Source: Lachnospiraceae bacterium UBA935
Lineage (GTDB): Bacteria > Bacillota > Clostridia > Lachnospirales > Lachnospiraceae
Reading direction: 5' to 3'
Assembly (NCBI GenBank): GCA_002293525.1
Contig: DBDJ01000047.1
Location: forward strand, 1 to 33,625
Length of the DNA: 33,625 nt
Shown here piece by piece: positions 1 through 8,523 of this stretch. Numbering within the stretch: position 1 is the stretch's first letter; every line of letters begins with the position of its first letter. The notes under the pieces were generated by a model, which had not been told where the DNA came from, ran no database searches, and was given only the letters and a program-made list of their open reading frames with translations. The translations under genes and the position numbers were made by a program.

Positions 1-2047
1 CGCCGCCGCGCCCGCCGCCATAGCCGCCGCCACCGCCACCGCCGGAATATACGCCGTGGGTAGCGCTTCTGAAGGAATGCCCGTGGGAGTGGAAATGCCT
101 TGAGCGGTAATAAGGGTTGCGGAGAACCGGACTGGCCGATGTTTCTTCAGGGCGGATCCGCAAAACGCTGATGACGTTATCGGCAATGCCGAAGGCCGTC
201 GCATAAATCAAGTTATGTTCCCACATAACCGAATCATTCATCGTCCGCTGATCCATCTGCGAGGACTTCAGGTAATTATAGTATCCCCGCCATTTAGCAT
301 ATTCATCCTCCCCCTGCTGCGTAAGCAAAATATACTTTGGGGCGGCCTTATGCAGGTAAAATGCGGAAGCAATAAGGCTGAGACCCAGGATAAAGATCGA
401 ACCATATATCAAATCCAGACGGGTTTGATAGGAGATCAGGTTTCCGGCTATCAACAGCAGGAAACCGACCACGCCAAGTCTCAAAGCGATTTTACGGGTC
501 TTTTCTTTCAGTTTATCGACCTGAGCCAGCTGAAAATATCCCTGCTGCAAGCCGATATGATTGATGGTATTTTTGACACTCCTTACAAATGCATTGGTAT
601 GTTCATGATCCTCGGCAACCTGTTGCTGAAACATATCCATGGAGATATCCAAACCGTGTGAATGCCTGATAATTAAATTAAAATACAGTTCTTCCGTCGG
701 AGTCAGCGGTGGTAGATTGCTAATGTCCTGATACGGCTGATATTGGCCCGGTTCTGCTTCCGGCATCGGGGTCGGCACTTGTCCAGGCCGGTACTTGACA
801 TCAATTTTCACATTGTCAGGATTCCAGTCTTTGGATTGGTATATTTTAGCCAGTTCTATATAGCCTTTACGTACCAGGCTTAGCAAGACAGCGGTATATC
901 CGTCGTGAAGGCGGTCGGATTTACGGTGCTTACAAAATACCAAAGCGGCCGCGAAACCAGGATCCAGTTCACTGGGCATCCCCCAGAAATGGTCGACGGT
1001 ATTCCGTGGCTTAAAGAAATTATGTTTCCGCCTTATTCTATTGTCATATAATAATGTCAACACTATCGTTACACCAGTGCCTGCCATGAAAACGAAAAAC
1101 AGCACGGCTTTAATCAGGAAGAACGTACCGGGTAATGTTATAAAGGCAGTCTGTGCTTCTCTGAGTTCGTTCAGCACATCTTCATGGGAATAGTCATTAA
1201 CCGATGCATATTGGGTAAAGCGATGTTTATCTTCCCCATATGCCACCAGGTCAAATTCAATGTAGCGGTTATACGGTCTGAACGACAGCTGCGATTGATT
1301 CAGTTCAAACAGAAAGCTATGGTAGCCTGGATTGACGGTTTTTGATTCGGTGAAGGGAAATTCATTCGCGTTTGTGCCATAGGTATAGGCATAGTAATTC
1401 CCGGTCTCCGGCATAAGTTCTTCCGGAATCAGGATCTGGCCTTTCACCGACTCCAGATGTTTGATGGTGTTGCCGCCATAAAGAGCCAGATAGAGCTCCG
1501 AGCAGTCGTTATAACGCAAGGAAGCGTTGACCATTTCATATTCAATCTCAAAGACGACCGTTTCCCGATATAATCCGTCAACATAGAATAAAACGCATTC
1601 GTACTGTCTTGCATCTTCATTATAGGGGCCTTTGCTATGAAACCACTTTCCCGGGCCAAGGAAGCTGTTCTGGCTGACATAATCTCCGTCCTCCCAATAT
1701 AACTGCGGACTTTGATCATAGATGACCTCTGTCTTGTCATCCAATATCTGTTTCACCGAGTTCACTTGATACTCAACTTTAACGCCGTCAACATAGCTTT
1801 CCGGCAGATCCCGCCACAGCTCCCAGAATAGATTGCTGCGGGATGCAGCATGGATATCAAAGGTCAGCCGTTCCGTGATAACGACCTTGCCGTGGCTGCC
1901 AGGTTCATCGACGACTACCGCTTGATAGTCAATATCGGTTATCCTGGCATAATCAAAAATATTCCGGCCTTCTTCGAAAAGGGAACTCGGAAATACCCAG
2001 ATAATGAGGAAGAGAATGGCAAAGATTAGGAAACTGACTTTTTTCAT
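1..2047 (-). CDS. DUF2207 membrane protein, C-terminus cut by the window edge
   Basis: The frame is open from the ATG at 2047 to the left edge, about 682 codons without a stop. A GGAGG ribosome site lies 5' of the ATG. The protein starts with a signal or anchor segment (about residues 1-20). A large extracytoplasmic beta-rich domain of the DUF2207 type follows, and then a membrane segment near 308-330. A cytoplasmic part contains two more membrane segments near 520-570. It ends in a glycine-rich tail (GGGGGGYGGGGRGG) that runs off the window. This order is typical of DUF2207 (predicted membrane) proteins, whose biochemical role is unknown. The glycine tail suggests that only a few residues are missing. 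It is monocistronic as far as can be seen and has its own promoter candidate. Family assignment is by recognition of layout and tail, not by a search. Confidence 0.85.
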   Translation of the reverse strand, partial: MKKVSFLIFAILFLIIWVFPSSLFEEGRNIFDYARITDIDYQAVVVDEPGSHGKVVITERLTFDIHAASRSNLFWELWRDLPESYVDGVKVEYQVNSVKQILDDKTEVIYDQSPQLYWEDGDYVSQNSFLGPGKWFHSKGPYNEDARQYECVLFYVDGLYRETVVFEIEYEMVNASLRYNDCSELYLALYGGNTIKHLESVKGQILIPEELMPETGNYYAYTYGTNANEFPFTESKTVNPGYHSFLFELNQSQLSFRPYNRYIEFDLVAYGEDKHRFTQYASVNDYSHEDVLNELREAQTAFITLPGTFFLIKAVLFFVFMAGTGVTIVLTLLYDNRIRRKHNFFKPRNTVDHFWGMPSELDPGFAAALVFCKHRKSDRLHDGYTAVLLSLVRKGYIELAKIYQSKDWNPDNVKIDVKYRPGQVPTPMPEAEPGQYQPYQDISNLPPLTPTEELYFNLIIRHSHGLDISMDMFQQQVAEDHEHTNAFVRSVKNTINHIGLQQGYFQLAQVDKLKEKTRKIALRLGVVGFLLLIAGNLISYQTRLDLIYGSIFILGLSLIASAFYLHKAAPKYILLTQQGEDEYAKWRGYYNYLKSSQMDQRTMNDSVMWEHNLIYATAFGIADNVISVLRIRPEETSASPVLRNPYYRSRHFHSHGHSFRSATHGVYSGGGGGGGYGGGRGG

Positions 2048-2076
2048 ACGTACCTCCGGCTTGTTGGCGATACTTT

Positions 2077-2104
2077 ATTCTATCATAGATATGTAAATAA
2101 TCAA
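2077..2104 (-). promoter_or_regulatory. Sigma-A-like promoter of the DUF2207 gene
   Basis: Reading the minus strand, TTGATT (2104-2099), a 16-nt spacer and TAGAAT (2082-2077) precede the DUF2207 start at 2047 by a normal leader length. Only sequence likeness supports this call. Confidence 0.5.
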
Positions 2105-2142
2105 CCCTGCCCTCCTTTTTCGCCTTGAACAGACCCAGATAA

Positions 2143-2175
2143 GTAACAGTGAAATAACAGTGAAGTAACAGCTTG
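2143..2175. repeat. Three imperfect 11-nt tandem repeats between mnmA and the DUF2207 gene
   Basis: GTAACAGTGAA, ATAACAGTGAA and GTAACAGCTTG follow each other directly. A 10-nt direct repeat (GATCTGAAC-type, about 2191-2210) lies just to the right. The 244-nt gap 2048-2291 otherwise shows only the promoter listed separately; no convincing T-tailed terminator was seen. Confidence 0.7.
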
Positions 2176-2291
2176 ATGCACTTCGGCAAGGATCTGAACG
2201 GATCTGAACAGTAACCCAGATAATCGGCCTGTTATCAGAGGTGCGGTAAAGTATTATTGGCGACAGAAGAATGCTGATCTGAAGTACGGGA

Positions 2292-3374
2292 TCAAAGAAT
2301 TGTCCCGCCGCCGATAACAATATCGCCGTCATACAGCACAACCGCCTGTCCCTTGGTAATCGCCCGTTGTGGCTCGTCAAATTCTACCCGTATCGTATCT
2401 TCATCAAGCTGCCATACCATGGCGGGCTGTTCCTTGTGCTTATAGCGAATCTTTGCGGTGACTCTGATCGGCGCGTCAAGGCTGCCGACGGCAATCCAGT
2501 TGATATCATGCGCAGTCAAGGACTTTTGGTACAGGGCATGTTCCGGGCCGACCACGACAGTGTTATGTTCAGCGCAGATATCACACACATATAAGGGTTC
2601 TGCCGCCGATAAGCCAAGTCCTCGCCGCTGGCCAACCGTGTAATGAATGATCCCTTTATGTTCACCGAGGTCATGGCCCTGGATATCGACAAATCGTCCT
2701 TTGGGACATTCGCGTCCGGTATGCAGCCGTATGAACTCGGCGTAATCCCCGTTCGGCACAAAGCAGATATCCTGGCTGTCGTGTTTTTTGGCATTGATAA
2801 ATCCATGTTCGGCGGCAAGCTCGCGCACCCGTGATTTATGTATTTCGCCGACCGGGAAAAGGGTGCGGGCAAGCTGTTCCTGCGACATGGCGTATAGGAC
2901 ATAGCTTTGATCTTTGGATGTATCGATGCCTTTCTTCAAAAGGTACCGCCCGCTTCCGCCGTCAAGCGAAGTCCTTGCGTAGTGACCAGTAACGACATAA
3001 TCGATGTCAAGTTCCTCAGCGCGGCGGAGCAGCTTGTCAAATTTTAAATAGCGGTTGCAGTCAATACAGGGATTGGGCGTTTCGCCTTTTTGATAGGCTT
3101 CGACAAAGTGATGCATGACCCGCTTGTCAAATTCATCTTTGAAATTGAAAACATAGAATGGCATCCCCAGCTTATACGCCACGGCGCGGGCGTCCTCGGC
3201 GTCCGCTAAAGAACAGCAGGTATTTTCCCGTTCTTCGCCGATGTCCTCGTTGGAAAAGAGCCTCATCATACTGCCGACGCAATCCAGTCCGCATTCTACC
3301 GATAACAAAGCGGCGACTGAGCTGTCAACACCTCCGCTCATGGCAATCATCGCTTTTTTTCCGTTATAACTCAT
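2292..3374 (-). CDS. mnmA: tRNA-specific 2-thiouridylase MnmA
   Basis: This cytoplasmic enzyme adds sulfur to the wobble uridine (U34) of Lys, Glu and Gln tRNAs, using ATP and persulfide sulfur. The 360-residue length is normal. The N-terminal PP-loop reads SGGVDSS (residues 13-19). The two cysteines expected for catalysis are present: C106 in NPCIDCN and C204 in DICFVPNGDY. The TGHYART and VGQRRGLG motifs also fit, and a C-terminal beta-barrel follows. An AAGGAG site stands before the ATG. It lies 63 nt downstream of hxlR on the same strand and may be cotranscribed with it. A degenerate 181-nt copy of parts of this gene lies at 20687-20867 in the same orientation, so the locus has been duplicated. 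Confidence 0.96.
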   Translation of the reverse strand: MSYNGKKAMIAMSGGVDSSVAALLSVECGLDCVGSMMRLFSNEDIGEERENTCCSLADAEDARAVAYKLGMPFYVFNFKDEFDKRVMHHFVEAYQKGETPNPCIDCNRYLKFDKLLRRAEELDIDYVVTGHYARTSLDGGSGRYLLKKGIDTSKDQSYVLYAMSQEQLARTLFPVGEIHKSRVRELAAEHGFINAKKHDSQDICFVPNGDYAEFIRLHTGRECPKGRFVDIQGHDLGEHKGIIHYTVGQRRGLGLSAAEPLYVCDICAEHNTVVVGPEHALYQKSLTAHDINWIAVGSLDAPIRVTAKIRYKHKEQPAMVWQLDEDTIRVEFDEPQRAITKGQAVVLYDGDIVIGGGTIL

Positions 3375-3437
3375 CGTAATCCTGCTCCTTCATCCTCGGC
3401 ATATCCAAGCCGGTAATATTCAACATAATCCTCTCGC

Positions 3438-3797
3438 TCATGAGGGCATGGTCATGGAGCAGTTCGCTTCAAGGCCGTTTATTTCTAAGTAACCTGTCCC
3501 CCAATCGTACATAGCGGACAGGATCGGTTGCATGCTGCGGCCTAAGTCCGTCAGGGAATATTCCACCTTCGGCGGCACTACGGGATATACGGTGCGGATG
3601 ATCAGATTATCTTCTTCCAATTCCCGCAGCTGCTGGGTCAGCATTTTGGGCGTGGCCTGCGGGATGAGCTTATGAAGTTCCCCAAAGCGCATAGTGGAAG
3701 CTATCAAATGCCAGATGATCAGGGACTTATATTTGCCGCCAATTAGGTCAAGTGCGGTTCCAACGGGGCAGCGGTATTCTGATACACAACGATTCAT
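3438..3797 (-). CDS. HxlR-family winged-helix transcription regulator
   Basis: This is a 119-residue HxlR-type DNA-binding protein. It has an N-terminal CPVGTALDLIGGKYK segment, a recognition-helix region (TPKMLTQQLRELEEDNLI) and a wing with VPPKVEYSLTDLG, all typical of the family. HxlR proteins commonly sense redox, electrophile or metal stress through cysteines. Cys4 and Cys10 near the N-terminus are candidates, but the signal cannot be told here. The start at 3797 is chosen because GGAGG ends 8 nt upstream. The longer frame to 3851 has no such site and intrudes on the regulatory region. The gene precedes mnmA and is divergent from a promoter-like repeat at 3859-3940 that also occurs before copA, so a link to copper or redox stress is plausible but inferred. 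Confidence 0.9.
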   Translation of the reverse strand: MNRCVSEYRCPVGTALDLIGGKYKSLIIWHLIASTMRFGELHKLIPQATPKMLTQQLRELEEDNLIIRTVYPVVPPKVEYSLTDLGRSMQPILSAMYDWGTGYLEINGLEANCSMTMPS

Positions 3798-3858
3798 CAG
3801 GAGTTCCTCCTTAGTGACCTGCTGAATAGGGTAACTGTTCAGTACCTTCACAGTTTCT

Positions 3859-3940
3859 TAGTATCTTTTTGGGTACTATATAACGAAAAAGTGCGTACTT
3901 GATAAATGGTCTATATGTGCCATGATAATAGCATGGCTTG
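3859..3940 (+). promoter_or_regulatory. Rightward promoter/operator repeat (copy 1), now without a gene behind it
   Basis: The segment begins with TAGTA...TACTA arms (3859-3863/3874-3878). It then has TTGATA (3899-3904), a 16-nt spacer and CATGAT (3921-3926), or GATAAT at 3924-3929. The -10 region is covered by the inverted repeat GCCATG/CATGGC (3919-3924/3932-3937). About 80 nt align closely with the copA promoter at 20990-21067. Transcription would run right, away from hxlR, yet the next gene on that side is on the other strand. The stretch between hxlR and the binding-protein gene (3798-4154) holds this repeat, a 12-nt tandem repeat and a long inverted repeat, with no gene. Confidence 0.65.
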
Positions 3941-3941
3941 C

Positions 3942-3989
3942 GATAGAAGTCAAGATAGAAGTCAAGATGGAAGTCAAGATGGAAACGGA
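3942..3989. repeat. 12-nt tandem repeat, about 3.7 units
   Basis: The unit GATAGAAGTCAA occurs twice exactly. It is followed by GATGGAAGTCAA and a partial GATGGAAACGGA. It begins right after the promoter repeat. A similar leader (GCATGACTTGCAATAGAAGTC) follows promoter copy 3 near 32051, but there the unit is not repeated. Confidence 0.85.
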
Positions 3990-4020
3990 GCTTACATAGA
4001 AAACGTACATTGGGGAATAA

Positions 4021-4077
4021 TGACATATGACAATGTGATGCGCAATCTACGTGCAACACATTGTCATATATATGTCA
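4021..4077. repeat. Long inverted repeat at the left edge of the sugar island
   Basis: A 13-nt perfect pair of arms, ATATGACAATGTG (4025-4037) and its complement (4057-4069), encloses a 19-nt loop. Outer TGAC/GTCA arms extend it with a small bulge. It could fold as a hairpin, act as an operator, or be a leftover mobile-element end. There is no T-run, so it is not a standard terminator. Confidence 0.7.
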
Positions 4078-4154
4078 GGCTATAAGGATGTTTTCTGTCA
4101 GTGTTTTGATATTGTCAGTAAAGTAACCCGGCACCTCCGCCTTGCAATCGTCCT

Positions 4155-5519
4155 TTATTGACCGATGGCCTGTCTGATGTTTTCAACGAATTCCTCCGCA
4201 GTGACGTTGCCGGCAATCAAACGTTGGCATTCATCCTGTACAGTGACTGAGAGTTCGGTATTAGTGAGACCAAACAGCATAGTTGTTTCGTTGATTTCAG
4301 GGACATAATCCGCCAGTTTGTTCATCATAGGTGACAGTTCTACCTGCAGTTCCTTCTCAACATCAAGGGCTATCAGGACGGTACCGCGCTGGTTATAATT
4401 ATATTCGGCAAATGCTTCGGCTATGAAAGCGGCCACCTCAACAGCGGTGTCGTAATTTTCGGAATAAGGCGAGACTCCAAGACCGCCGGCCGCTCCGTAA
4501 CCACCTACAAAGTGATACTGAGATTCCTCATAGTCTTCGGCTGTTGCGGCAGGGATGGGTATCCATGTAACCTTGTCGCCCAGATTCTCAGTAGCGGTGG
4601 GGATCTCCCAGTAGCCGTTCATGAACATGGCGCACTGCTCATCATACCACATTGCCGCAGCTTCCTCATAGCCTGCGTTGGTGGCCCCATCCTGGAAGAA
4701 GCCTGCATCCACCAAATCCAGCACCGCTTGGGCACCTTGCAGGTAGCCCGGATCATCGATGGATGTGGTACCGTTGTCTAGTCCGAGGAAACCTGAGGGT
4801 ACGTATCTGGTAATCATCATCTCAACAAAGGCCATCCCACTCCATTTTTCCTTGGCAAAAAGAGCCATGGGGATGATATCCAATTGGTTGAACGCGATGG
4901 CAGCGTCTATCATTTCATCGATGGTTTCAGGGATCTTAATACCATTATCCTCGAATAACTGTTGGTTCACATACAGCAAGGCCGTTTCCGTGCCGGAATA
5001 GGGCAAGGTATAGATCTGGCCATCCGTATGGTACAGCTTCGCTTTACTGCTGGGCAGTACCTTATCGGCAAAGCCGCTGCTTTCGGCATATTCGGTCAGG
5101 TTAGCGACGCTGCCGGACTGAATCAGAGTATCAATCAGCTCCACACCAGTAGCGGTAAAGATGTCGGGCATATCGCCGGTGGCGGCATAGGATTTGATTT
5201 TCACATTGTCGTCCGATGCCTGGGGATCCAGTTCCAAGGTCACCCAAGGCATCTCCTCAGCCAGCTTTTCCACCATGTAGTCGTAGGGCAGGATGGTGTC
5301 ATCATCAGAATAACGCATATACACGCGCAGGGTTACCGGCTCGTGTTCTTCATCCGCTTCCGGAACTTCACCTGCTTCCGGCGTTAAGTTCTCAGTACTG
5401 CCGGAACTTTCGGTATCCACATCAGTCTGCGGGGCCGGATTCTGATTGCTGTCGCAGGCGCAGAGCAGCACCATGGATAACACCAGAACAACACAAAGCC
5501 ATTTTTTCATCTTCTTCAT
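4155..5519 (-). CDS. ABC sugar transporter substrate-binding lipoprotein (family 1)
   Basis: This is a 454-residue extracellular solute-binding protein that should capture an oligosaccharide for the permeases at 11.7-13.4 kb. The N-terminus is a lipoprotein signal: KK-rich start, hydrophobic stretch, and Cys22 in LLCAC-D. An acidic, low-complexity linker follows (about 23-60), as is common in Gram-positive binding proteins. The body shows family-1 features such as the YTLPYSGTETALLYVNQQLF segment and a late GGYGAAGGLGVSPYSEN loop. The start at 5519 has GGAGGG 6 nt upstream; an in-frame ATG at 5570 lacks a site. It is the only island gene on the minus strand. Its promoter region carries a 58-nt element nearly identical to that of the permease operon, which ties the two units to one regulator. 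Confidence 0.93.
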   Translation of the reverse strand: MKKMKKWLCVVLVLSMVLLCACDSNQNPAPQTDVDTESSGSTENLTPEAGEVPEADEEHEPVTLRVYMRYSDDDTILPYDYMVEKLAEEMPWVTLELDPQASDDNVKIKSYAATGDMPDIFTATGVELIDTLIQSGSVANLTEYAESSGFADKVLPSSKAKLYHTDGQIYTLPYSGTETALLYVNQQLFEDNGIKIPETIDEMIDAAIAFNQLDIIPMALFAKEKWSGMAFVEMMITRYVPSGFLGLDNGTTSIDDPGYLQGAQAVLDLVDAGFFQDGATNAGYEEAAAMWYDEQCAMFMNGYWEIPTATENLGDKVTWIPIPAATAEDYEESQYHFVGGYGAAGGLGVSPYSENYDTAVEVAAFIAEAFAEYNYNQRGTVLIALDVEKELQVELSPMMNKLADYVPEINETTMLFGLTNTELSVTVQDECQRLIAGNVTAEEFVENIRQAIGQ

Positions 5520-5576
5520 TTTAATCCCTCCATTATAATACTTGAATTTATGGCAGAGTACCTCGGCCACATCATT

Positions 5577-5634
5577 ATTGTATAAAGAGCAATAAATAAA
5601 GTATATGGAATTTTCGTGATAAAATCAGAAATAC
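5577..5634 (-). promoter_or_regulatory. Shared 58-nt promoter element before the binding-protein gene
   Basis: Read on the minus strand, this element matches 11581-11638 (plus strand) at about 51 of 58 positions. It ends in the -10-like TATACAAT (5584-5577). No good -35 box is present, which suggests activator dependence. ATTTC and AATTCC half-motifs lie about 20 nt apart in both copies and would suit a paired AraC-type site. The likely activator is the response regulator at 10303 (inference). Confidence 0.65.
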
Positions 5635-5656
5635 CGTGTCGTTTTATTTCAATATC

Positions 5657-5685
5657 TTGAATAAGTACCATGCAAGGTGTATATT
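5657..5685 (+). promoter_or_regulatory. Promoter of the first GH97 gene
   Basis: TTGAAT (5657-5662), a 17-nt spacer and TATATT (5680-5685) lie about 65 nt before the GH97 start. The box starts 23 nt from the end of the shared 58-nt element, so an activator bound there could act in both directions. Confidence 0.55.
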
Positions 5686-5749
5686 AGTGGTGAAAAAAGG
5701 AACGGGATCCTTTGTTCGTCATACAATTATTATACTAGGAGGAATGGAC

Positions 5750-8371
5750 ATGTGGGAAATTACTTCGCCGAAGGGGATCGTGCTATTAAAGGTTTGGGTT
5801 ACAGGTGAAGGTGAGCTGATGTACTCGGTATATCGTAACGGCAGGCAGGTTCTGGATGGAAGCAGGCTGGGTCTGGTATGCAGCTTGGGTGATTTTACCA
5901 GGGATTTTATATTCATAAAGGAAGAAAGGAAAATCATAAACGAGGAATATACCCTCCCCGCCGGCAAAAAGGCCGTGTATGAAAATCGGGCAAACGAGAT
6001 GGCATTGCACTTTATTTGTGGCGGTTACATCTTGGTGTTGCGACTGCGCTCTTATGATGACGGCGCAGCATTCCGGTATGAGATTCCCGATGAGATTCCG
6101 GCTGATGGCAGCGGATTCGAGGTGGCCCACGAGGTGACCAGCTTTCGACTTTCGGATGGATTTGACGACATTTGGCTGCAGGGCTGGGTAGAAACTTACG
6201 AGGGCACTTATGATCACTCTGACTGGACGGATACCGAAGGGCGTGATTACGGGATGCCCTGTCTGTTCCACGAAAGAAAAGATGATCTATGGGTGATGCT
6301 AACCGAAGCAAACGTTTATAACACCAATGGTAGCTACTGCTCTTGCCATCTGCGGGGCATGGGCGGACGTGACATGCGGATATATTTTGCTCCCGAAGAA
6401 AAGGGCGCTCCTATTCCAAGCGTTCTGCCGTTCCATACACCATGGCGGGTGGCTATTGTGACAGCAGGACTGAATGAGCTGGTGAATACAACATTGAACT
6501 ACAATCTGAACCCACCTTCAGCCATATCGGACACAGAGTGGATCAGACCGGGGCGCTGTCTGTGGTCTTGGTGGGAGAATTTTAATTCAGTCCAGATGTT
6601 TTCGGAACAGAAGCGCTATGTCGATTTTGCCGCAGCCATCGGGTTTGAAGGTGTGACTGTGGATGCCGAATGGGATATCAGTTGGTTAAAGGAATTATGC
6701 GTTTACGCCCATTCCAAAAATGTCATGATATGGCTATGGAGCGCCATGCAATATATTGACACGCCGGAAAAAGCGCAAGCAAAGATACCGCTGTGGGCTT
6801 CCTGCGGTGTGGACGGACTGAAGGTCGATCTCTTTCATAACGACTCGCAGCATACCATGTGGCAGTATGAGATGATTGCCAATTTGATGGCCGAGTATAA
6901 ACTGATGATCAATTTTCATGGGGCGACTAAATGTATGGGTGAGGGGCGCACCTGGCCCCACCTGATGACGGCGGAAGGCATATTGGGGATGGAGCACTAC
7001 CGGTGGTACAACTGGCGTGGCCTGCCGGATGCGCAGCACAATTGCACCATTCCCTTTACCAGAAACGTAGTGGGTTCTATGGATTACACCCCTACTGGTT
7101 TTTCTAATCCCAACCGTAACACCACCTTGGCTCACCAGATGGCTCTTTCAGCGGTTTTCGAATCCGGGGCGACGAATATCTCGGCCAGTATCTATTATCT
7201 GGAGGCATGGCGAGGGACAGATTTTTTGCGTCGCCTGAAGCCGGTGTATGAAGGGGTCAGAGTCCTGTCCGGATATCCGGGACACCATGCGGCCATCCTA
7301 CGTTGGGTGAAGAATGAGTGGATCATCGGCTGTATCACGAACCGTGCTATGACCTTGCGTATCACATTAGACTTTTTGCCTGCAGGAGAGTTTGAAGCGG
7401 ACATATACGAAGATGATCTCAGCGGAGAATTGATGCGGGTAACCCGCCGCAGAGTGACCTGTCGTGACACGCTTGAGCTGCCTCTGTTAGATGCCGGCGG
7501 TGCAGGTGTATACATAGCCCAAACGATTGATGCCTTGCCGGAAGGTGTCTGCTCAGGCTATGCGGACAAAAAACGTGTCGAATATACGGCGGCCACGGCG
7601 ATAACGCGTCTGGGCAGTGAACCATTTGTTTTTGATAACGGACAGGCGGGTATTATGCTATATGGCAGTGCTGCATTCTCGGTGAAGACGGAAGCAGAAG
7701 GATGGTTCACGGTTCGCTTGTTTTATGCGGCCGCAGCTCCTTGGATGCTCTCAATTAATAATGGCACGGATACCTATGAGATCAACATGCCCCAAAGTGG
7801 CGCGGATGGGATATTCATCTCATCGAATGTTGCATTGCGGCTACCGGAAGGGGACAATACCCTTGCGCTGCGCCGGACCGGCGGCTGTGTGCCGGTGCTT
7901 GAAAAACTGCATGTCATCGATAATCTTGACGGTGCACCGCAGGAGATGTTCCTGGGTGCTGAGACGGCGCGGCTCTCCGGCGGGGCGGAGTTGGTGCGCA
8001 GTGACGACGGCGGATTGAGGATCGGTGGACTGGGTAATGGCGGTGAGGCGGTATTTGCCGGTATCCGGTTGCCGCACAGCGGCAAATATCTGTTGAGGTT
8101 TGAATATTATGCCGGGGAAAATCGGGATATTTATATTCAAGTGAACAGCAGCAAAACCTATGTAACCAATCTGCACATCACGAGCGGTTGGGGCTTCCCT
8201 TGGGGCTTTCCCCATTGGAATACCCGCGAGGCCGCTGAAATACTGATTGACATGGAAAAGGGTGAAAACTCGCTGAGACTTTTCAATGAAAATGAACGCG
8301 CTGTCCATTTGTCCGGTATCGCGCTCATACCCATGCATATCGCAGGCCTGCCTGCGAAGCTACTTAACTAA
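5750..8371 (+). CDS. Glycoside hydrolase family 97 enzyme, retaining type, with C-terminal carbohydrate-binding-like modules
   Basis: This 873-residue protein has no signal peptide and so is probably cytoplasmic. The GH97 N-terminal beta-sandwich covers about 1-255. The catalytic barrel starts near the WSWWEN segment (about 270), and a GH97 C-terminal domain follows around 515-600. In KVDLF, D360 sits where retaining GH97 members carry the nucleophile. E415 (GMEHY) fits the acid/base, and E409 and other acids fit calcium ligands. INFHGATK replaces the HEA-type base motif of inverting members. The 55-residue spacing of D360 and E415 agrees with the characterised retaining enzyme as I recall it. 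Two extra beta-rich modules follow (about 610-720 and 730-870), the last CBM35/6-like. AGGAGG ends 7 nt before the start, and the MWEITSPKG start matches the paralogue at 13513. Known retaining members act on alpha-galactosides or beta-L-arabinopyranosides; the substrate here is unproven. Confidence 0.88.
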   Translation: MWEITSPKGIVLLKVWVTGEGELMYSVYRNGRQVLDGSRLGLVCSLGDFTRDFIFIKEERKIINEEYTLPAGKKAVYENRANEMALHFICGGYILVLRLRSYDDGAAFRYEIPDEIPADGSGFEVAHEVTSFRLSDGFDDIWLQGWVETYEGTYDHSDWTDTEGRDYGMPCLFHERKDDLWVMLTEANVYNTNGSYCSCHLRGMGGRDMRIYFAPEEKGAPIPSVLPFHTPWRVAIVTAGLNELVNTTLNYNLNPPSAISDTEWIRPGRCLWSWWENFNSVQMFSEQKRYVDFAAAIGFEGVTVDAEWDISWLKELCVYAHSKNVMIWLWSAMQYIDTPEKAQAKIPLWASCGVDGLKVDLFHNDSQHTMWQYEMIANLMAEYKLMINFHGATKCMGEGRTWPHLMTAEGILGMEHYRWYNWRGLPDAQHNCTIPFTRNVVGSMDYTPTGFSNPNRNTTLAHQMALSAVFESGATNISASIYYLEAWRGTDFLRRLKPVYEGVRVLSGYPGHHAAILRWVKNEWIIGCITNRAMTLRITLDFLPAGEFEADIYEDDLSGELMRVTRRRVTCRDTLELPLLDAGGAGVYIAQTIDALPEGVCSGYADKKRVEYTAATAITRLGSEPFVFDNGQAGIMLYGSAAFSVKTEAEGWFTVRLFYAAAAPWMLSINNGTDTYEINMPQSGADGIFISSNVALRLPEGDNTLALRRTGGCVPVLEKLHVIDNLDGAPQEMFLGAETARLSGGAELVRSDDGGLRIGGLGNGGEAVFAGIRLPHSGKYLLRFEYYAGENRDIYIQVNSSKTYVTNLHITSGWGFPWGFPHWNTREAAEILIDMEKGENSLRLFNENERAVHLSGIALIPMHIAGLPAKLLN

Positions 8372-8523
8372 AGGGTGTGAAGGAGCGGAATTATAAGTTT
8401 TGAAACAGGATTAATCGGGTAAAACCGGAGATACTAATTGTGGATTGGTAACTGTTCAGCAGGTCTGGGCAAAGAATGTAAGAAAATGCGGAACCGGGCA
8501 TATTCTGTGAGGATAAGGGAAAG

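Noticed and set aside
215..661. Plus-strand open frame of 148 codons
   Set aside because: It is antisense to the DUF2207 gene, has no ribosome site and no family likeness.
3942..3989. Possible CRISPR-like array
   Set aside because: Units are directly adjacent 12-mers with no spacers, and no cas genes are present.
3811..4059. Minus-strand frame upstream of hxlR with HLDFHLDFYLDF repeats
   Set aside because: The repeat simply reflects the 12-nt DNA tandem repeat; the frame crosses the promoter region and has no ribosome site.
5520..5749. Catabolite-repression (cre) site in the island's divergent promoter region
   Set aside because: No reasonable match to the WTGNAANCGNWNNCW pattern was found by eye.
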